Source of the DNA: Methylobacterium sp. J-078
Lineage (GTDB): Bacteria > Pseudomonadota > Alphaproteobacteria > Rhizobiales > Beijerinckiaceae
DNA: 64,000 nucleotides
NCBI RefSeq assembly: GCF_022829285.1
Contig: NZ_JAKSYI010000031.1
Coordinates: 1-64,000 of the forward strand
Reading direction: 5' to 3'
Shown here: one piece after another, positions 54,092 to 63,302 of the stretch
Position numbering within the stretch: the stretch's first letter is position 1
Layout: every line of letters starts with the position of its first letter
Notes under the pieces: model-generated
Databases searched by the model: none
What the model was told of the DNA's origin: nothing
What the model saw: the letters and a program-made list of their open reading frames with translations, nothing else
Position numbers and translations under genes: made by a program

Positions 54092-55009
54092 TTGCTCCGA
54101 CCCGGCATTGCGTTCAAAGACAGCGGCATCCCGGCCGAGAACGCGCCCGCCTTCGAACCCGAGCATCCCGTGCCCCCAGACCTGCCGGCCCCGCTGACGA
54201 CGCTCTTGCCCGATCTCGGGCGGCGCGTGCTCGTGATGGGCATTCTCAACGTCACGCCCGATTCCTTCTCGGATGGCGGTCGCTTCACGAATCGCGACGC
54301 CGCCCGCGCCCAGGCCGAGGCCCTGGTGGCGGAGGGGGCGGCGCTGGTGGATATCGGCGGCGAGTCCACCCGGCCCGGCCACGTGCCGGTCTCGGCCGAG
54401 GAGGAGCAGGCCCGCATCCTGCCGGTGATCCGCGACCTCGCGCCCCGTCTGCCCGTTCCGATCTCGGTGGACACCTACAAAGCCTCGACCGCGCGGGTGG
54501 CGCTGGAGGCCGGCGCCCGCATCGTCAACGATGTCTGGGGCCTGCAGCGCGAGCCCGACATCGCTCGCGTCGCCGCCGACCATGGCGCGCCGGTGATGAT
54601 CATGCACAACCGCGAGACCATCGATCCGGCCATCGACATCATCGCCGACATGCTGCGCTTCTTCGAACGCTCCCTCGCCATCGCAAGGGCTGCCGGTCTG
54701 CGCGACCGCGACATCGTGCTCGATCCCGGCATCGGCTTCGGCAAGAGCTGGGAACAGCACCTCGAAGCCCTGCGGCGTCTGCCCGAGATCGTGGCCCTCG
54801 GCTTTCCGGTCCTCGTCGGCGTCTCGCGCAAGTCGCTGCTGGGGCGCCTGCACGATGCCGAGACCCGGCCGGTGGATCGCCTCTTCGGCTCGGTGGGCAG
54901 CCACGTTCTCGCCGCGACCCTCGGGGCCCGGATCGTGCGCGTCCACGACGTGCGGCCGCATGTCGACGCCCTGCGGGTGGTCGATGCCGTGATGGGACGA
55001 CCCGCATGA
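54092..55009 (+). CDS. folP: Dihydropteroate synthase
   Basis: A 305-residue cytoplasmic enzyme joining 4-aminobenzoate to the pterin diphosphate in folate synthesis. Motifs: VMGILNVTPDSFSDGG, LVDIGGESTRPGHVPVS, PISVDTYKASTARVAL, DPGIGFGKSWEQHLEAL and VGVSRKSLLG. The start is uncertain: TTG 54092 gives the full frame, GTG 54170 begins nearer the domain. It is first of folP-folB-folK, coupled by ATGA overlaps. Tetrahydrofolate is the assimilatory C1 carrier in this organism. Confidence 0.93.
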   Translation: MLRPGIAFKDSGIPAENAPAFEPEHPVPPDLPAPLTTLLPDLGRRVLVMGILNVTPDSFSDGGRFTNRDAARAQAEALVAEGAALVDIGGESTRPGHVPVSAEEEQARILPVIRDLAPRLPVPISVDTYKASTARVALEAGARIVNDVWGLQREPDIARVAADHGAPVMIMHNRETIDPAIDIIADMLRFFERSLAIARAAGLRDRDIVLDPGIGFGKSWEQHLEALRRLPEIVALGFPVLVGVSRKSLLGRLHDAETRPVDRLFGSVGSHVLAATLGARIVRVHDVRPHVDALRVVDAVMGRPA

Positions 55010-55380
55010 GCGACCGCATCGTCGTCGACCGCATCGCCGTGTTCGCCTTCCACGGCCTCCTGCCCGAGGAGGCCCGACTCGGCCAGCGCTTCTACGTCTC
55101 CCTCGACGTCCGGCTCGACCTCGGGGCGGCCGGCCGCTCCGACGACGTCGCCCGGACCGTGAGCTACGCCGATCTCACCGAGATCGTGACCCGGATCGCC
55201 ACGCAGCGGCGCTTCGCCCTGATCGAGGCCCTGGCGGAGGCCATCGCGGGCGAGATCCTCGAGCGGCACCCGCTCATCCGCGAGATCCGGGTGCGGGTGG
55301 ACAAGCCGAGCGCGCCGGTGCCGGCGGTGATCGACGGTGTCGCCATCGAGATCGTGCGCGCCCGCGAGGTCGCCCGATGA
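55006..55380 (+). CDS. folB: Dihydroneopterin aldolase
   Basis: A 124-residue enzyme of folate synthesis: DRIAVFAFHGLLPEEARLGQ, VSYADLTEIVTRIATQRRFA, LIEALAEAIAGEIL and IREIRVRVDKPSAPVP. It cleaves dihydroneopterin to the hydroxymethyl pterin used by FolK. Start overlaps the folP stop (ATGA) and its own stop overlaps folK. Confidence 0.94.
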   Translation: MSDRIVVDRIAVFAFHGLLPEEARLGQRFYVSLDVRLDLGAAGRSDDVARTVSYADLTEIVTRIATQRRFALIEALAEAIAGEILERHPLIREIRVRVDKPSAPVPAVIDGVAIEIVRAREVAR

Positions 55381-55868
55381 GCGCGGGCTCGGGGCTTCAT
55401 GCGGCCTATCTCGGCCTTGGCAGCAACATCGGCGACAAGGCCGCGACCCTCGCGGACGCAGTGGCGCGGTTGGCCGCCACGCCGGGCATCCGCATCACCG
55501 CGCGCTCGTCCGACTACCGGACCCCGCCCTGGGGCGACACCGACCAGGATTGGTTCCTCAACGCCGCCGTCGGGATCGAGACCAGCCTGACCCCCCATGA
55601 TCTCCTGGAGGCGGGCCTCGCCATCGAGGCCGCCATGGGCCGGGTGCGCGAGCGCCGCTGGGGGCCGCGGGTGATCGACATCGACGTCTTGTCCTACGAG
55701 GGGGCGGCGATTTCGGATGCGCGCCTCGTGCTGCCGCACCGCTTCGTGCGCGAGCGCGCCTTCGTGCTGGTGCCCCTGGCGGAGATCGCCCCCGATCTGC
55801 GCATCGGCCCCGAGACGGTCACCGAAGCTCTGGCCAAGCTCGACGCCGCCGGCATCGAGCGAGCCTGA
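55377..55868 (+). CDS. folK: Hydroxymethyldihydropterin pyrophosphokinase
   Basis: A 163-residue enzyme: AYLGLGSNIGDKAATLADAV, SSDYRTPPWGDTDQDWFLNA, LEAGLAIEAAMGRVRERRWG, PRVIDIDVLSYEG and LPHRFVRERAFVLVPLAEIA are the HPPK signature in order. It activates the pterin for FolP. Coupled to folB; its stop abuts the stop of the convergent transpeptidase gene. Confidence 0.95.
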   Translation: MSAGSGLHAAYLGLGSNIGDKAATLADAVARLAATPGIRITARSSDYRTPPWGDTDQDWFLNAAVGIETSLTPHDLLEAGLAIEAAMGRVRERRWGPRVIDIDVLSYEGAAISDARLVLPHRFVRERAFVLVPLAEIAPDLRIGPETVTEALAKLDAAGIERA

Positions 55869-56441
55869 TCAGGGCCGGATCTCGATCGGGGTACCGGTGT
55901 CCACCCGGGCGTAGATCGCCTCCATCTCGGCATTGGTGACGCCGACGCAGCCATTCGTCCAGTCGAGGAGGCGGTGCAGGGGCCCGAGCCAGGACAGACC
56001 GTTGAACAGACCGTGGATCATGATGTCGCCACCCGGGGCACGGCCCTCGGACGCGGCGGCGCGGGCCTGCTCCGGCGTCGGATAAGAGACCTTCAGCGAG
56101 AGGTGGGCGACGCTGCGTGGGTTGCGATACGCGACCGCGTAGGTCCCCTCCGGCGTGCGTCCGTCGCCCGCGCGGGATTTCTGGCCCTCGGGGCTGAACC
56201 CAAGGGAGACCGGATAGGTGGCGAGGACCCGGCCGTCGCGCAGCAGCGTCAGGCGGCGGGCAGCCTTCTCCACGAGGATGCGGTCGGCCCGGTCCGGCTC
56301 GGGCACCAGGGGTGGCGCGACCCGCAGCCATTGGCGTTGATCGACGACGACGAGGGCGACCAGGACGAGAACGACGATGGCGGCGGCGGAGCCGATCCGC
56401 CGCCGCCATCGCGGTCTGTTCACCCTGTCGGCCGCCGACAT
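55869..56441 (-). CDS. L,D-transpeptidase family protein (YkuD domain)
   Basis: A 190-residue protein with an N-terminal membrane anchor (AAAIVVLVLVALVVVDQ) and a YkuD catalytic domain: RILVEKAARRLTLLRDGRVL, RTPEGTYAVAYRNP, DIMIHGLFNG (catalytic His) and WTNGCVGVTNAEM (catalytic Cys). It would cross-link peptidoglycan or attach proteins to it from the periplasmic side. It lies between folK and xoxJ, just downstream of xoxJ with a 1-base gap, so it may be carried on the xox transcript. Confidence 0.9.
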   Translation of the reverse strand: MSAADRVNRPRWRRRIGSAAAIVVLVLVALVVVDQRQWLRVAPPLVPEPDRADRILVEKAARRLTLLRDGRVLATYPVSLGFSPEGQKSRAGDGRTPEGTYAVAYRNPRSVAHLSLKVSYPTPEQARAAASEGRAPGGDIMIHGLFNGLSWLGPLHRLLDWTNGCVGVTNAEMEAIYARVDTGTPIEIRP

Positions 56442-56442
56442 C

Positions 56443-57297
56443 TCACGGGGCCGGAGCGTCGAGGAGCTTGTTGCCCTCTTCCTCCAGCAGCGGCACGTCG
56501 TAGTCGCGCAGCACCCGCTCGATGTCGGCGCGACGCTTGCGCAGGATCGTGTTGAGGCTGCGCTTCCAGTCGTTCTCCTCCAGGCGCACTCCGAGGGCGA
56601 TCCGGAAGGTGAGCGGGGGACGGTCGGGCTCCTGCAGCAGGGGGACGACGTTCATCGGAACGCCGCTCTGCTTAGCGAGCCAGCCGGCGGCCGGACCCCA
56701 GAGGATCGCCGCATCGATGCGCTTCTCGGCAAGATCGGCGATGACCTCGGCCGAGACCGTCTGATGCTTGCGCGCCGGATCGAGCTGGTAGGGCGCGTAG
56801 GCCTTCATCGCACTGACGAGGCCCACCTCCCCCATCCGGTTCACCGGGGGCGTGCCGCCGATGACGCCGATCGACTTGCCCTTGAGCCTGGGGTCGTCGA
56901 GGCGGGTGACGCCGTCGAGATCGCCCGTGCGGGTGACCAGCGTATAGGCGGAGCGATAATACGGGTTCGAATGCTGGACGAGCTCACCGCCGGCGGCCGA
57001 GCCGATGATGATGTCGCACAAGCCGGTGCCAAGGGTGTTGCGGACGAAGCCCGGCCCCTGCGTCAGCCAATAGTACCGGATCTTGACCTTGAGCTCGTCG
57101 GCGATGATCGCCGCGATCCTGTTCTCGAAGCCGTCCTCCTTGCGCTGGGAGAACGGCATGTTGCCCGGGTCGCCGCAGACCCGCAGGGTGTCCGTGGTGA
57201 CGAGGTCGGGCAACGACTGGGCGAAAGCTGCTCGCGCCCCTGCCGAGATCAGCAGGAGCGCGAGGGCGAAGCGTGTCCGGGTGCGTGAGCGGGTCAT
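56443..57297 (-). CDS. xoxJ: XoxJ, periplasmic accessory protein of lanthanide methanol dehydrogenase
   Basis: A 284-residue protein with a signal peptide (FALALLLISAGARAAFAQ) and a type-II periplasmic-binding fold: DTLRVCGDPGNMPFSQRKED, QGPGFVRNTLGTGLCDIIIG, KSIGVIGGTPPVNRMGEVGL and ILWGPAAGWLAKQSG. XoxJ/MxaJ proteins help mature or activate the dehydrogenase. The start ATG overlaps the xoxG stop by one base (TGATG). Third gene of xoxFGJ. Confidence 0.93.
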   Translation of the reverse strand: MTRSRTRTRFALALLLISAGARAAFAQSLPDLVTTDTLRVCGDPGNMPFSQRKEDGFENRIAAIIADELKVKIRYYWLTQGPGFVRNTLGTGLCDIIIGSAAGGELVQHSNPYYRSAYTLVTRTGDLDGVTRLDDPRLKGKSIGVIGGTPPVNRMGEVGLVSAMKAYAPYQLDPARKHQTVSAEVIADLAEKRIDAAILWGPAAGWLAKQSGVPMNVVPLLQEPDRPPLTFRIALGVRLEENDWKRSLNTILRKRRADIERVLRDYDVPLLEEEGNKLLDAPAP

Positions 57298-57902
57298 CAG
57301 CCGCCCAGGCACTCCTTCTCGGCCGTCTTGGCGGCCTCGGGCTTGTCTTCCTTGTCCGTCGGACGCACGCGCGGCATGGCGCCGGAGGCACGGGCCTTCA
57401 GGTAGACGTAGAGGTCGTCGGCGTAGCACATGACGTTCTTGTTATCGCCGAAGGCGGGCATCACCCGCTCCTGGCCGGCCTGCGAGTCACGCTTGCCGCC
57501 GGCGAGGATACCGATGAACTCCTCGTAGCCGATGGTCTTGAGCGAGTCCTTCAGGGCCGGCGCGTAGGTCGAGCCCATGGCGTCGGGGCCGTGGCAGACG
57601 TGGCACTCGGCGTGATAGCGGCGGTAGCCCGAATAGGCGTACCAGTCGAACTTCTTGCCGTCATTGGTGATGTGAAAGGTCGGGTGGCCATCGCCGTCCT
57701 GATACTTGCCGTCCTCGACCTTCACGGCCGCGAACTTGTCGATCAGCTTCGGGTCTTTCTCGGCGGCGTTGGGATCCAGCTGGTTGGCCAGCGCCGGATC
57801 AGCCTTCTTCGCGTCCTGGGCCTGCACGGCGAGGGTCGAGACGGAGGCGAGGGCGAGCACGGCCACGAGCGGACGGATGGCGGCTTTGCTGATGATGTGC
57901 AA
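57297..57902 (-). CDS. xoxG: XoxG, cytochrome c partner of XoxF
   Basis: A 201-residue exported c-type cytochrome with one heme site Cys100-x-x-Cys103-His104 (ECHVCHGPDAMGS) and a likely Met ligand (RVMPAFGDNKNVM). It takes electrons from XoxF-PQQ. A TTG at 57902 with GGGAGAAA upstream is chosen as start because it gives a clean signal peptide (SKAAIRPLVAVLALASVSTL); the longer frame to 57977 would run through the intergenic region without a ribosome site. Confidence 0.93.
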   Translation of the reverse strand: MHIISKAAIRPLVAVLALASVSTLAVQAQDAKKADPALANQLDPNAAEKDPKLIDKFAAVKVEDGKYQDGDGHPTFHITNDGKKFDWYAYSGYRRYHAECHVCHGPDAMGSTYAPALKDSLKTIGYEEFIGILAGGKRDSQAGQERVMPAFGDNKNVMCYADDLYVYLKARASGAMPRVRPTDKEDKPEAAKTAEKECLGG

Positions 57903-57980
57903 CGACGTTTCTCCCAGGAACACCACGTCGGCTCGCGAGCCGCGTGTTTCGCGTGTTGTTCTTCCAATTCTAATCATAAA

Positions 57981-58010
57981 GGTGCCGGCGCGGAAACCCG
58001 CGCCGGCACC
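57981..58010 (-). terminator. Hairpin between xoxF and xoxG
   Basis: A perfect 13-bp GC-rich stem (57981-57993 with 57998-58010), four-base loop, followed on the minus strand by TTTATGATT. It can end most xoxF transcripts while allowing some read-through to xoxGJ, and can protect the xoxF mRNA 3' end. This suits the high level of XoxF needed relative to XoxG and XoxJ. Confidence 0.8.
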
Positions 58011-58037
58011 CTATTGCCTACCGTAGCGTGCGACCGA

Positions 58038-59840
58038 TTAGTTCGGAAGCGAGAAGACGGTCAGCTGACCACCGAGGTTGGTGTAGTTCGAGAGGGCGGC
58101 GTAACCACCCACCGCGCCGAGACCGGCGTTCGGGTCGGTCAGGCCGGCCGCGAGGCCGATGCCGGCCCAGCCACCGACACCCGACAGGATGCCGACGAAC
58201 TGCTTACCCTTGTGGCTGTAGGTCATCACGTTGCCGATGATGCCCGACGGGGTCTTGAACTTGTAGAGCTCCTTGCCGGTCTTGGAGTCGACGGCCTTAA
58301 GGTAACCCTCGAGGGTACCGTAGAACACGACGTCACCAGCGGTGGCGAGGGCGCCCGACCACACCGAGAACTGCTCCTGGTTCGACCACTTGATCTTACC
58401 GTTCACGCCGTCCCAGGCGATGAAGTTACCCATGCCGCCGTGGCTGTTGGGGGCCGGGTACATGGCCAGCGTCGCGCCGACGTAGGGCTGACCCGGGGTG
58501 TAGGAAACCCGGAACGGCTCGTAGTCCATGCAGACGTGGTTGGTGGGCACGTAGAACAGGTTGGTCTTCGGCGAGTAGGCCGCAGGCTGCTGGTCCTTGG
58601 TGCCGAGAGCGGCGGGGCAAATACCCTTGGAGTTGGTATCCTCACCGTTCTGCTCGGTGGAGTACTTGGCCTGGACGAGGGGGCGACCGTAGGTCTTGGA
58701 GCCCTTGTCCATGTCGACCTTGGAGGCCCAGTTCACGACCGGATCGAACTTCTCGGCGACGAGGAGCTCGCCGGTGGCGCGATCGAGGGTGTAGCCGAAG
58801 CCGTTACGGTCGAAGTGGGTCAGGAGCGGACGCTCCTTGCCGTCAACCTTCTGATCCGTGAGGATCATCTCGTTGATGCCGTCGTAGTCCCACTCGTCGT
58901 GCGGGGTCATCTGGTAGACCCACTTGGCCGCGCCCGTGTCGGGGTTACGCGCCCAGATGGTCATGGACCACTTGTTGTCGCCCGGACGCTGCTTGGGGTT
59001 CCAGGTCGAGGGGTTGCCCGAGCCGTAGTACATCAGGTCGAGCTTGGGATCGTAGGAGAACCAGCCCCAGGTGCAGCCGCCGCCGGTCTTCCACTGATCG
59101 CCTTCCCAGGTCTTCAGCGAGGAGTCCTTGCCGACCGGCTTGCCGAGCGACGTGGTCTTCTCGGGGTCCATGATCATGTCGGCGTCGGGGCCCTGGGAGT
59201 GGCCGCGCCACACCTTCTTGCCCGTCTTGGCGTCATAGGCGGTGACGTGGCAGTTCACGCCGAACTCGCCGCCGGAGATGCCGACGATGATCTTGTCCTT
59301 CACCGGGAGAACGGTGGCGGTGTTGGTCTCACCCTTCTTGGGGTCGCCGTTGACGACGGACCAGTTCACCTTGCCGGACTTGGCGTCGAGCGAGACGACA
59401 GTGGTGTCGGCCTGGTGCAGGATGATGGCGCCGTCGGCGTAGGCGAGACCACGGTTGACCGTGTCACAGCACATCACCGGGATGACCGACGGGTCCTGCT
59501 TGGGCTCGTACTTCCAGGCGATCACGCCGTCCTTGTCGAGGTCAAGGGCGTAGACGATGTTCGGGAAGGGGGTGTGGACGTACATCATGTTGCCGACGAC
59601 GAGCGGGGAGCCCTCGTGGCCGCGCAGCACGCCGGTCGAGAAGGTCCAGGCGACCTGGAGCTGCTTGACGTTGCTGGCGTTGATCTGGTCGAGCTTCGAA
59701 TAGCGCGTGTTGGCGTAATCGACGGTCTGAAGGACCTGCTCGGCCGGGTTGGCCGTGCGCTTCAGGACGTCTTCGTTGGCGAACGCCGTGGTCGAAGCGA
59801 CCATGCCGGCGCCGAGTGCGAGAAGATGTACCGCTCTCAT
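58038..59840 (-). CDS. xoxF: Lanthanide-dependent methanol dehydrogenase XoxF
   Basis: A 600-residue periplasmic quinoprotein: signal peptide to about residue 21, eight-bladed PQQ propeller with tryptophan-docking repeats, and the vicinal disulfide Cys124-Cys125 ([10 protein letters not shown]). Metal ligands by spacing are Glu192, Asn276 and Asp318, and Asp320 in [11 protein letters not shown] is the extra aspartate that marks lanthanide enzymes; the calcium enzyme MxaF has Ala there. It oxidises methanol to formaldehyde and can go on to formate. GGAGGAA precedes the ATG. Codon use is strongly biased, as expected for a very abundant protein. Confidence 0.98.
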   Translation of the reverse strand: MRAVHLLALGAGMVASTTAFANEDVLKRTANPAEQVLQTVDYANTRYSKLDQINASNVKQLQVAWTFSTGVLRGHEGSPLVVGNMMYVHTPFPNIVYALDLDKDGVIAWKYEPKQDPSVIPVMCCDTVNRGLAYADGAIILHQADTTVVSLDAKSGKVNWSVVNGDPKKGETNTATVLPVKDKIIVGISGGEFGVNCHVTAYDAKTGKKVWRGHSQGPDADMIMDPEKTTSLGKPVGKDSSLKTWEGDQWKTGGGCTWGWFSYDPKLDLMYYGSGNPSTWNPKQRPGDNKWSMTIWARNPDTGAAKWVYQMTPHDEWDYDGINEMILTDQKVDGKERPLLTHFDRNGFGYTLDRATGELLVAEKFDPVVNWASKVDMDKGSKTYGRPLVQAKYSTEQNGEDTNSKGICPAALGTKDQQPAAYSPKTNLFYVPTNHVCMDYEPFRVSYTPGQPYVGATLAMYPAPNSHGGMGNFIAWDGVNGKIKWSNQEQFSVWSGALATAGDVVFYGTLEGYLKAVDSKTGKELYKFKTPSGIIGNVMTYSHKGKQFVGILSGVGGWAGIGLAAGLTDPNAGLGAVGGYAALSNYTNLGGQLTVFSLPN

Positions 59841-60511
59841 GGATTCCTCCGACAGATCTTACAGCCGTCATCCTGCGGAAAACCCGCATGATCACGCCGT
59901 GATCTGACTGTTTGCGACAGGGATAGTTCGCCTCGGTAGCGGACGCCAGGTCCCGGTTTCCACGCCATCGGCGGGAGGTCCGGATCTGACGGTCAGGGGC
60001 CGCTATCCCTTTGCGGCGCCCCTCGAAACCGAAGCTTGAACGAACTCTAAGAAAAATTCCGGCGGCGTCAACTCGCTTGCGCACCGTCTTGCCGGACTTC
60101 GCACAAGTCCTCGTGAGGGTCAGCACGGCAGGGCTGTGGCCTAGTGCCATGCAGCATGAGATGGTGCGTCGCAATATAGGCTGGCGCTAAGTCAAAGTCT
60201 TTTCATCACCTTTCGCCTTCTCTTATGCCGATCGCGCATGCGGCGAGACCTTGGCAGGGTGATGCATGACGAACCGGCGGGCGAGAGGTCGCGTGGCATT
60301 TGCGATACCAAGCATCGGCCGAAGTATTGTATAATAATTCAGGTTTTTCACCCGGACCCGCGATCCGCCGGGATCGAACGGTCGCGTCCACATGCGTAGG
60401 AAGGCGCTGGGATGATGCGCGGTCTCGCCGCATCCGGGAAGCGGCCCCTGCGAGTGGGATATCGGCCGGCGCTGCCCGCAGGGGATGCGTCTCAGCATTC
60501 TCCCGCGAGAA
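59841..60511. promoter_or_regulatory. Long non-coding region upstream of xoxF
   Basis: About 670 bases with no credible gene. It is more AT-rich than the genes, notably around 60040-60060, 60170-60230 and 60320-60345, where TTGTATAATAATT occurs. It must hold the xoxF promoter and its lanthanide/methanol control sites. I could not identify a specific operator. Confidence 0.55.
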
Positions 60512-61294
60512 TCAGCCCGCGATCACGGTCGGGAACTGCGCGGCGAGGGCGGCCCGGCGGCCCTCGATCCAGGCCCGGTCGCGTGCGCCGCGCGGACGAT
60601 CGAGGGGAACGGTCCCGAGGAGGCTCGCGGGACGGCCCGAGACGAGCAGGAGCCGGTCGGCGATCTCGATGGCCTCGGCGACGTTGTGTGTGACCATCAA
60701 GACGCCCATGCCCGAGCGCTCGACCGCCGCGACCACGAGGCCCCGCAGGGCGGCCGCCGAGGTGTCGTCCAGGGAGACGAAGGGCTCGTCGAGGACGAGG
60801 ATGCGGGGCTTCTGGGCCAGGGCACGGGCCAGCGACACCCGCCGCGCCATCCCGAGGGAGAGGGCGCCCGGATAGCGGCTCCGCCAGGGGCCGAGGCCGA
60901 GGGATTCGAACAGCCCGTCGAGATCCTGGCCCCGTGACCCGCGCGGCAGGGCGAGGCGGACGTTCTGCTCCACCGTGCGCCAGGGCAGCAGGCGCGGCTC
61001 CTGGAACGCCATGGCGATGCCGGCCGCGTCCGGGTGCGGGGTCACGCGGCCCTCGTAGTCGGGGTCGAGGCCGAGGAGAATGCGCAGGGTCGTGGTCTTG
61101 CCCGCGCCCGAGGGGCCGATCAGGCAGGTGATCTCCCCGGCGATCACCGAGAAGGCGAGGCCGCGCACGGCCTCCACCGGCTCCCGGCCGCCGGCGCCGT
61201 AGACCTTGCGGTCGATCTCCACCCGCAGGGCGACGTCCCCGGGGCCGGGCGCGGCGGAGCCCACCGCCGCCCCGTCAGCGCCAGCGTCGGACAT
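60512..61294 (-). CDS. ABC transporter ATP-binding protein, nitrate/sulfonate/taurine class, next to xoxF
   Basis: A 260-residue ATPase: Walker A GPSGAGKTT, Q-loop MAFQEPRLLPWR, a slightly unusual signature LSLGMARRVSLARALAQ (Leu in place of the usual second Gly), Walker B ILVLDEPFVSLDD and H-loop VTHNVAEA. It pairs with the permease (20-base overlap) and binding protein upstream. Substrate unknown. Confidence 0.9.
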   Translation of the reverse strand: MSDAGADGAAVGSAAPGPGDVALRVEIDRKVYGAGGREPVEAVRGLAFSVIAGEITCLIGPSGAGKTTTLRILLGLDPDYEGRVTPHPDAAGIAMAFQEPRLLPWRTVEQNVRLALPRGSRGQDLDGLFESLGLGPWRSRYPGALSLGMARRVSLARALAQKPRILVLDEPFVSLDDTSAAALRGLVVAAVERSGMGVLMVTHNVAEAIEIADRLLLVSGRPASLLGTVPLDRPRGARDRAWIEGRRAALAAQFPTVIAG

Positions 61295-62039
61295 AGGCTT
61301 CGAGCCGCTGCAGGATGAGGATGTCGATGGCGATCATCACGCTCATGAACACGATGCTGTAGCCGACGATGGCCGCCACGTTCAGGCTCTGGACGAAGTA
61401 GTAGTTGATCGCGAAGCCCACCCCGTTGGGGCGGCCGAGGAGCTCGATCACCAGGACGATCTTCCAGGCGAGCGAGAGGCCGGAGCGCGCCGCGGCCACC
61501 GCGAAGGGCTGGAGCTGCGGCACCAGCACGTGGGCGATCCAGGTCCGCCGGTCGAAGCGGTAGGTGCGCGCCATTTCCTCCAGCTGCGGGTCGAGGCCGC
61601 GCGCGCCCTCGCGCAGGATCACGGCGACGTTCGGCAGCTTGTTCAGCACCACCGCGACGATCGCCGCCGCCTCGTTGAGGCCGACCCAGATGTAGGCCAG
61701 CACCGTGATCACGAGGGCGGGCGTGTTCAGGAGAATGAGCAGCGGGGTGTCGAGGACGAGGTTGAGGCGGCGCGAGCGCCCCAGCGCGATGCCGAGGAGG
61801 ACCCCGAGGGTCATCGCCAGGAAGAACGAGATGCCCACCCGCGACAGGGTGATGCCGACATTCCACCAGAGGTCACCGGAGGCGGATTCGCGGCGGATGA
61901 AGTCGAGGATCGCCAGCGGCGCGGGCAGCAGGCGCGAACCGGCCGCGGACGCGGCGGCCTGCCATCCGGCGAGCAGCACCAGCACGGAAACGAGACGTGT
62001 GGCAAAGCCCATGGGGTCAGGGCGTCGCGCGCGGGCCAC
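61275..62039 (-). CDS. ABC transporter permease, SsuC/TauC class, next to xoxF
   Basis: A 254-residue inner-membrane protein with about six helices and the EAA-type loop RTYRFDRRTWIAHVLVPQLQ. Other parts: LLILLNTPALVITVLAYIWV, AAAIVAVVLNKLPNVAVILR. Start could be GTG 62039 or ATG 62012. It is the middle gene of a binding protein, permease, ATPase operon reading toward xoxF's upstream region. Confidence 0.88.
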   Translation of the reverse strand: MARARRPDPMGFATRLVSVLVLLAGWQAAASAAGSRLLPAPLAILDFIRRESASGDLWWNVGITLSRVGISFFLAMTLGVLLGIALGRSRRLNLVLDTPLLILLNTPALVITVLAYIWVGLNEAAAIVAVVLNKLPNVAVILREGARGLDPQLEEMARTYRFDRRTWIAHVLVPQLQPFAVAAARSGLSLAWKIVLVIELLGRPNGVGFAINYYFVQSLNVAAIVGYSIVFMSVMIAIDILILQRLEAYVRRWR

Positions 62040-62056
62040 GCGCGCTGGAGGTCGCC

Positions 62057-63052
62057 TCAGCCATTCCCGCTGCCGTCGTAGTAGAGGCCCGGCGGCAGGG
62101 TGGAGCCCGCCCCGACCAGGCGCTCGCCCCCAAGCCGTGCCATGACGGAAAACAGCTTCTCGCCGTCGCCGCGCTCGACGGCCAGGGGCCGGCGCGGGAT
62201 GCCGGCGAGGAAGTCGCGCTTCAGGGCCTGGAAGGTCGCCTCGTCGTCGGCCGACATCAGCGGTCGCACCACGTCCCAGGCGGCGGGGTCGTTGGCCAAG
62301 GCCTCCTTGGCGGCCTTCGAGGCGCGTGTGAAGCCCACCACCGCCTCGGGCTTGTCCTTCACGGTGTCGCCCTCGAGGAGATAGCCGATCAGTGCCATCG
62401 ACCCGGTGGCCCCGAAGGCCCGCATGATGTCGTCGGAGCCGATCAGGCGGCGGAAGCCCTTGGGTTCGAGGCGGGCGCAGTAGGTCCAGTACAGGAGCCC
62501 GGCATCGAGTTCGCCCTGTTCGAGCTTGAGCGCCAGCAGGGGCGGCGCCCCGAAGGCGACGGTGGCCTGCGTCTCGAGGTCGAGGCCGGCGGTGTCCCGC
62601 GCCTGCGCCTTCAGGAGAAGCCAGTTCTTGTCGAGGGGCCCGCCGGCGACGCCCAGGCGCTTGCCCTTGAGATCGGCCAGGGTCCGGATCGGACTGTCGC
62701 CCGGCACCATCAGGGAGCCCTCGGTGGTGGAGTAGGGGAAGAACCGGATCGCGCGACCCTCGTTGCCGAGGCGTGCCGCCCAGAGCAGGTCGCCCACGAT
62801 GGTGTCGACCTGGCCGCCCATGAAGGCGATCCGCGCCGCGTCGTTGCCGGCAAGCTTGACGACGTCAAGGGTGAAGCCGTTGGCGGCGTCGAGCCCGCGC
62901 GCCTTGATCACCGCCGCCTCCCAAGAGACGGTACCGAAGGGCAGGCTGCCGACCCGGATCGCCACCGGGGCGGCGCGCGCCGGCCGCGGCGCCAGGCTCC
63001 AGCCCAGGGGCGACAGTGCCGCCGTCGCGAGCAATCCGCGCCGTGACAGCAT
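62057..63052 (-). CDS. ABC transporter substrate-binding protein with Tat-like signal
   Basis: A 331-residue periplasmic protein: twin-arginine signal MLSRRGLLATAALSPLGW, then an NMT1/SsuA-type binding fold (IRVGSLPFGTVSWEAAVIKA, KLAGNDAARIAFMGGQVDTI, GKRLGVAGGPLDKNWLLLKA, LDAGLLYWTYCARLEPKGF). GGGAG nine bases before the ATG supports this start. The ligand is unknown. Its location beside xoxF in methylobacteria suggests a link to methanol or one-carbon metabolism, unproven. Confidence 0.88.
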   Translation of the reverse strand: MLSRRGLLATAALSPLGWSLAPRPARAAPVAIRVGSLPFGTVSWEAAVIKARGLDAANGFTLDVVKLAGNDAARIAFMGGQVDTIVGDLLWAARLGNEGRAIRFFPYSTTEGSLMVPGDSPIRTLADLKGKRLGVAGGPLDKNWLLLKAQARDTAGLDLETQATVAFGAPPLLALKLEQGELDAGLLYWTYCARLEPKGFRRLIGSDDIMRAFGATGSMALIGYLLEGDTVKDKPEAVVGFTRASKAAKEALANDPAAWDVVRPLMSADDEATFQALKRDFLAGIPRRPLAVERGDGEKLFSVMARLGGERLVGAGSTLPPGLYYDGSGNG

Positions 63053-63302
63053 GATGGGCACTCCCTGGATTCGATGTCGAACGCTCTGGTGGTCCCGCAA
63101 AGGCCGGCGCCGGTTGGCCATCTTCATAGGAGGTCGGGCACAGGGCGTCCACAGGACGAATTGGCAAGGCCGCCGGGCGGATGGTCGCTCCCGGAACCGG
63201 AACACATGCCGGGTCGGCCCTGAGACCTTGCGCGGGACCGGAGCCCGGCGCAGGCTTGCCGCACATCCGGCAGCGATGCCTGTTCGAGGGAGGTTCTGGA
63301 CC

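Noticed and set aside
58038..59840. Calcium methanol dehydrogenase MxaF
   Set aside because: Asp320 two residues after the catalytic Asp318, and xoxG/xoxJ neighbours, identify the lanthanide enzyme.
57273..59891. An 872-codon open frame on the plus strand opposite xoxFG
   Set aside because: It is antisense to the well-conserved xoxF and xoxG genes. Such long mirrored frames arise from biased codon use at high GC; its translation is low-complexity and matches no family.
60206..60498. Short minus-strand frames upstream of xoxF
   Set aside because: No ribosome site, no domain and poor coding character; better explained as part of the xoxF control region.
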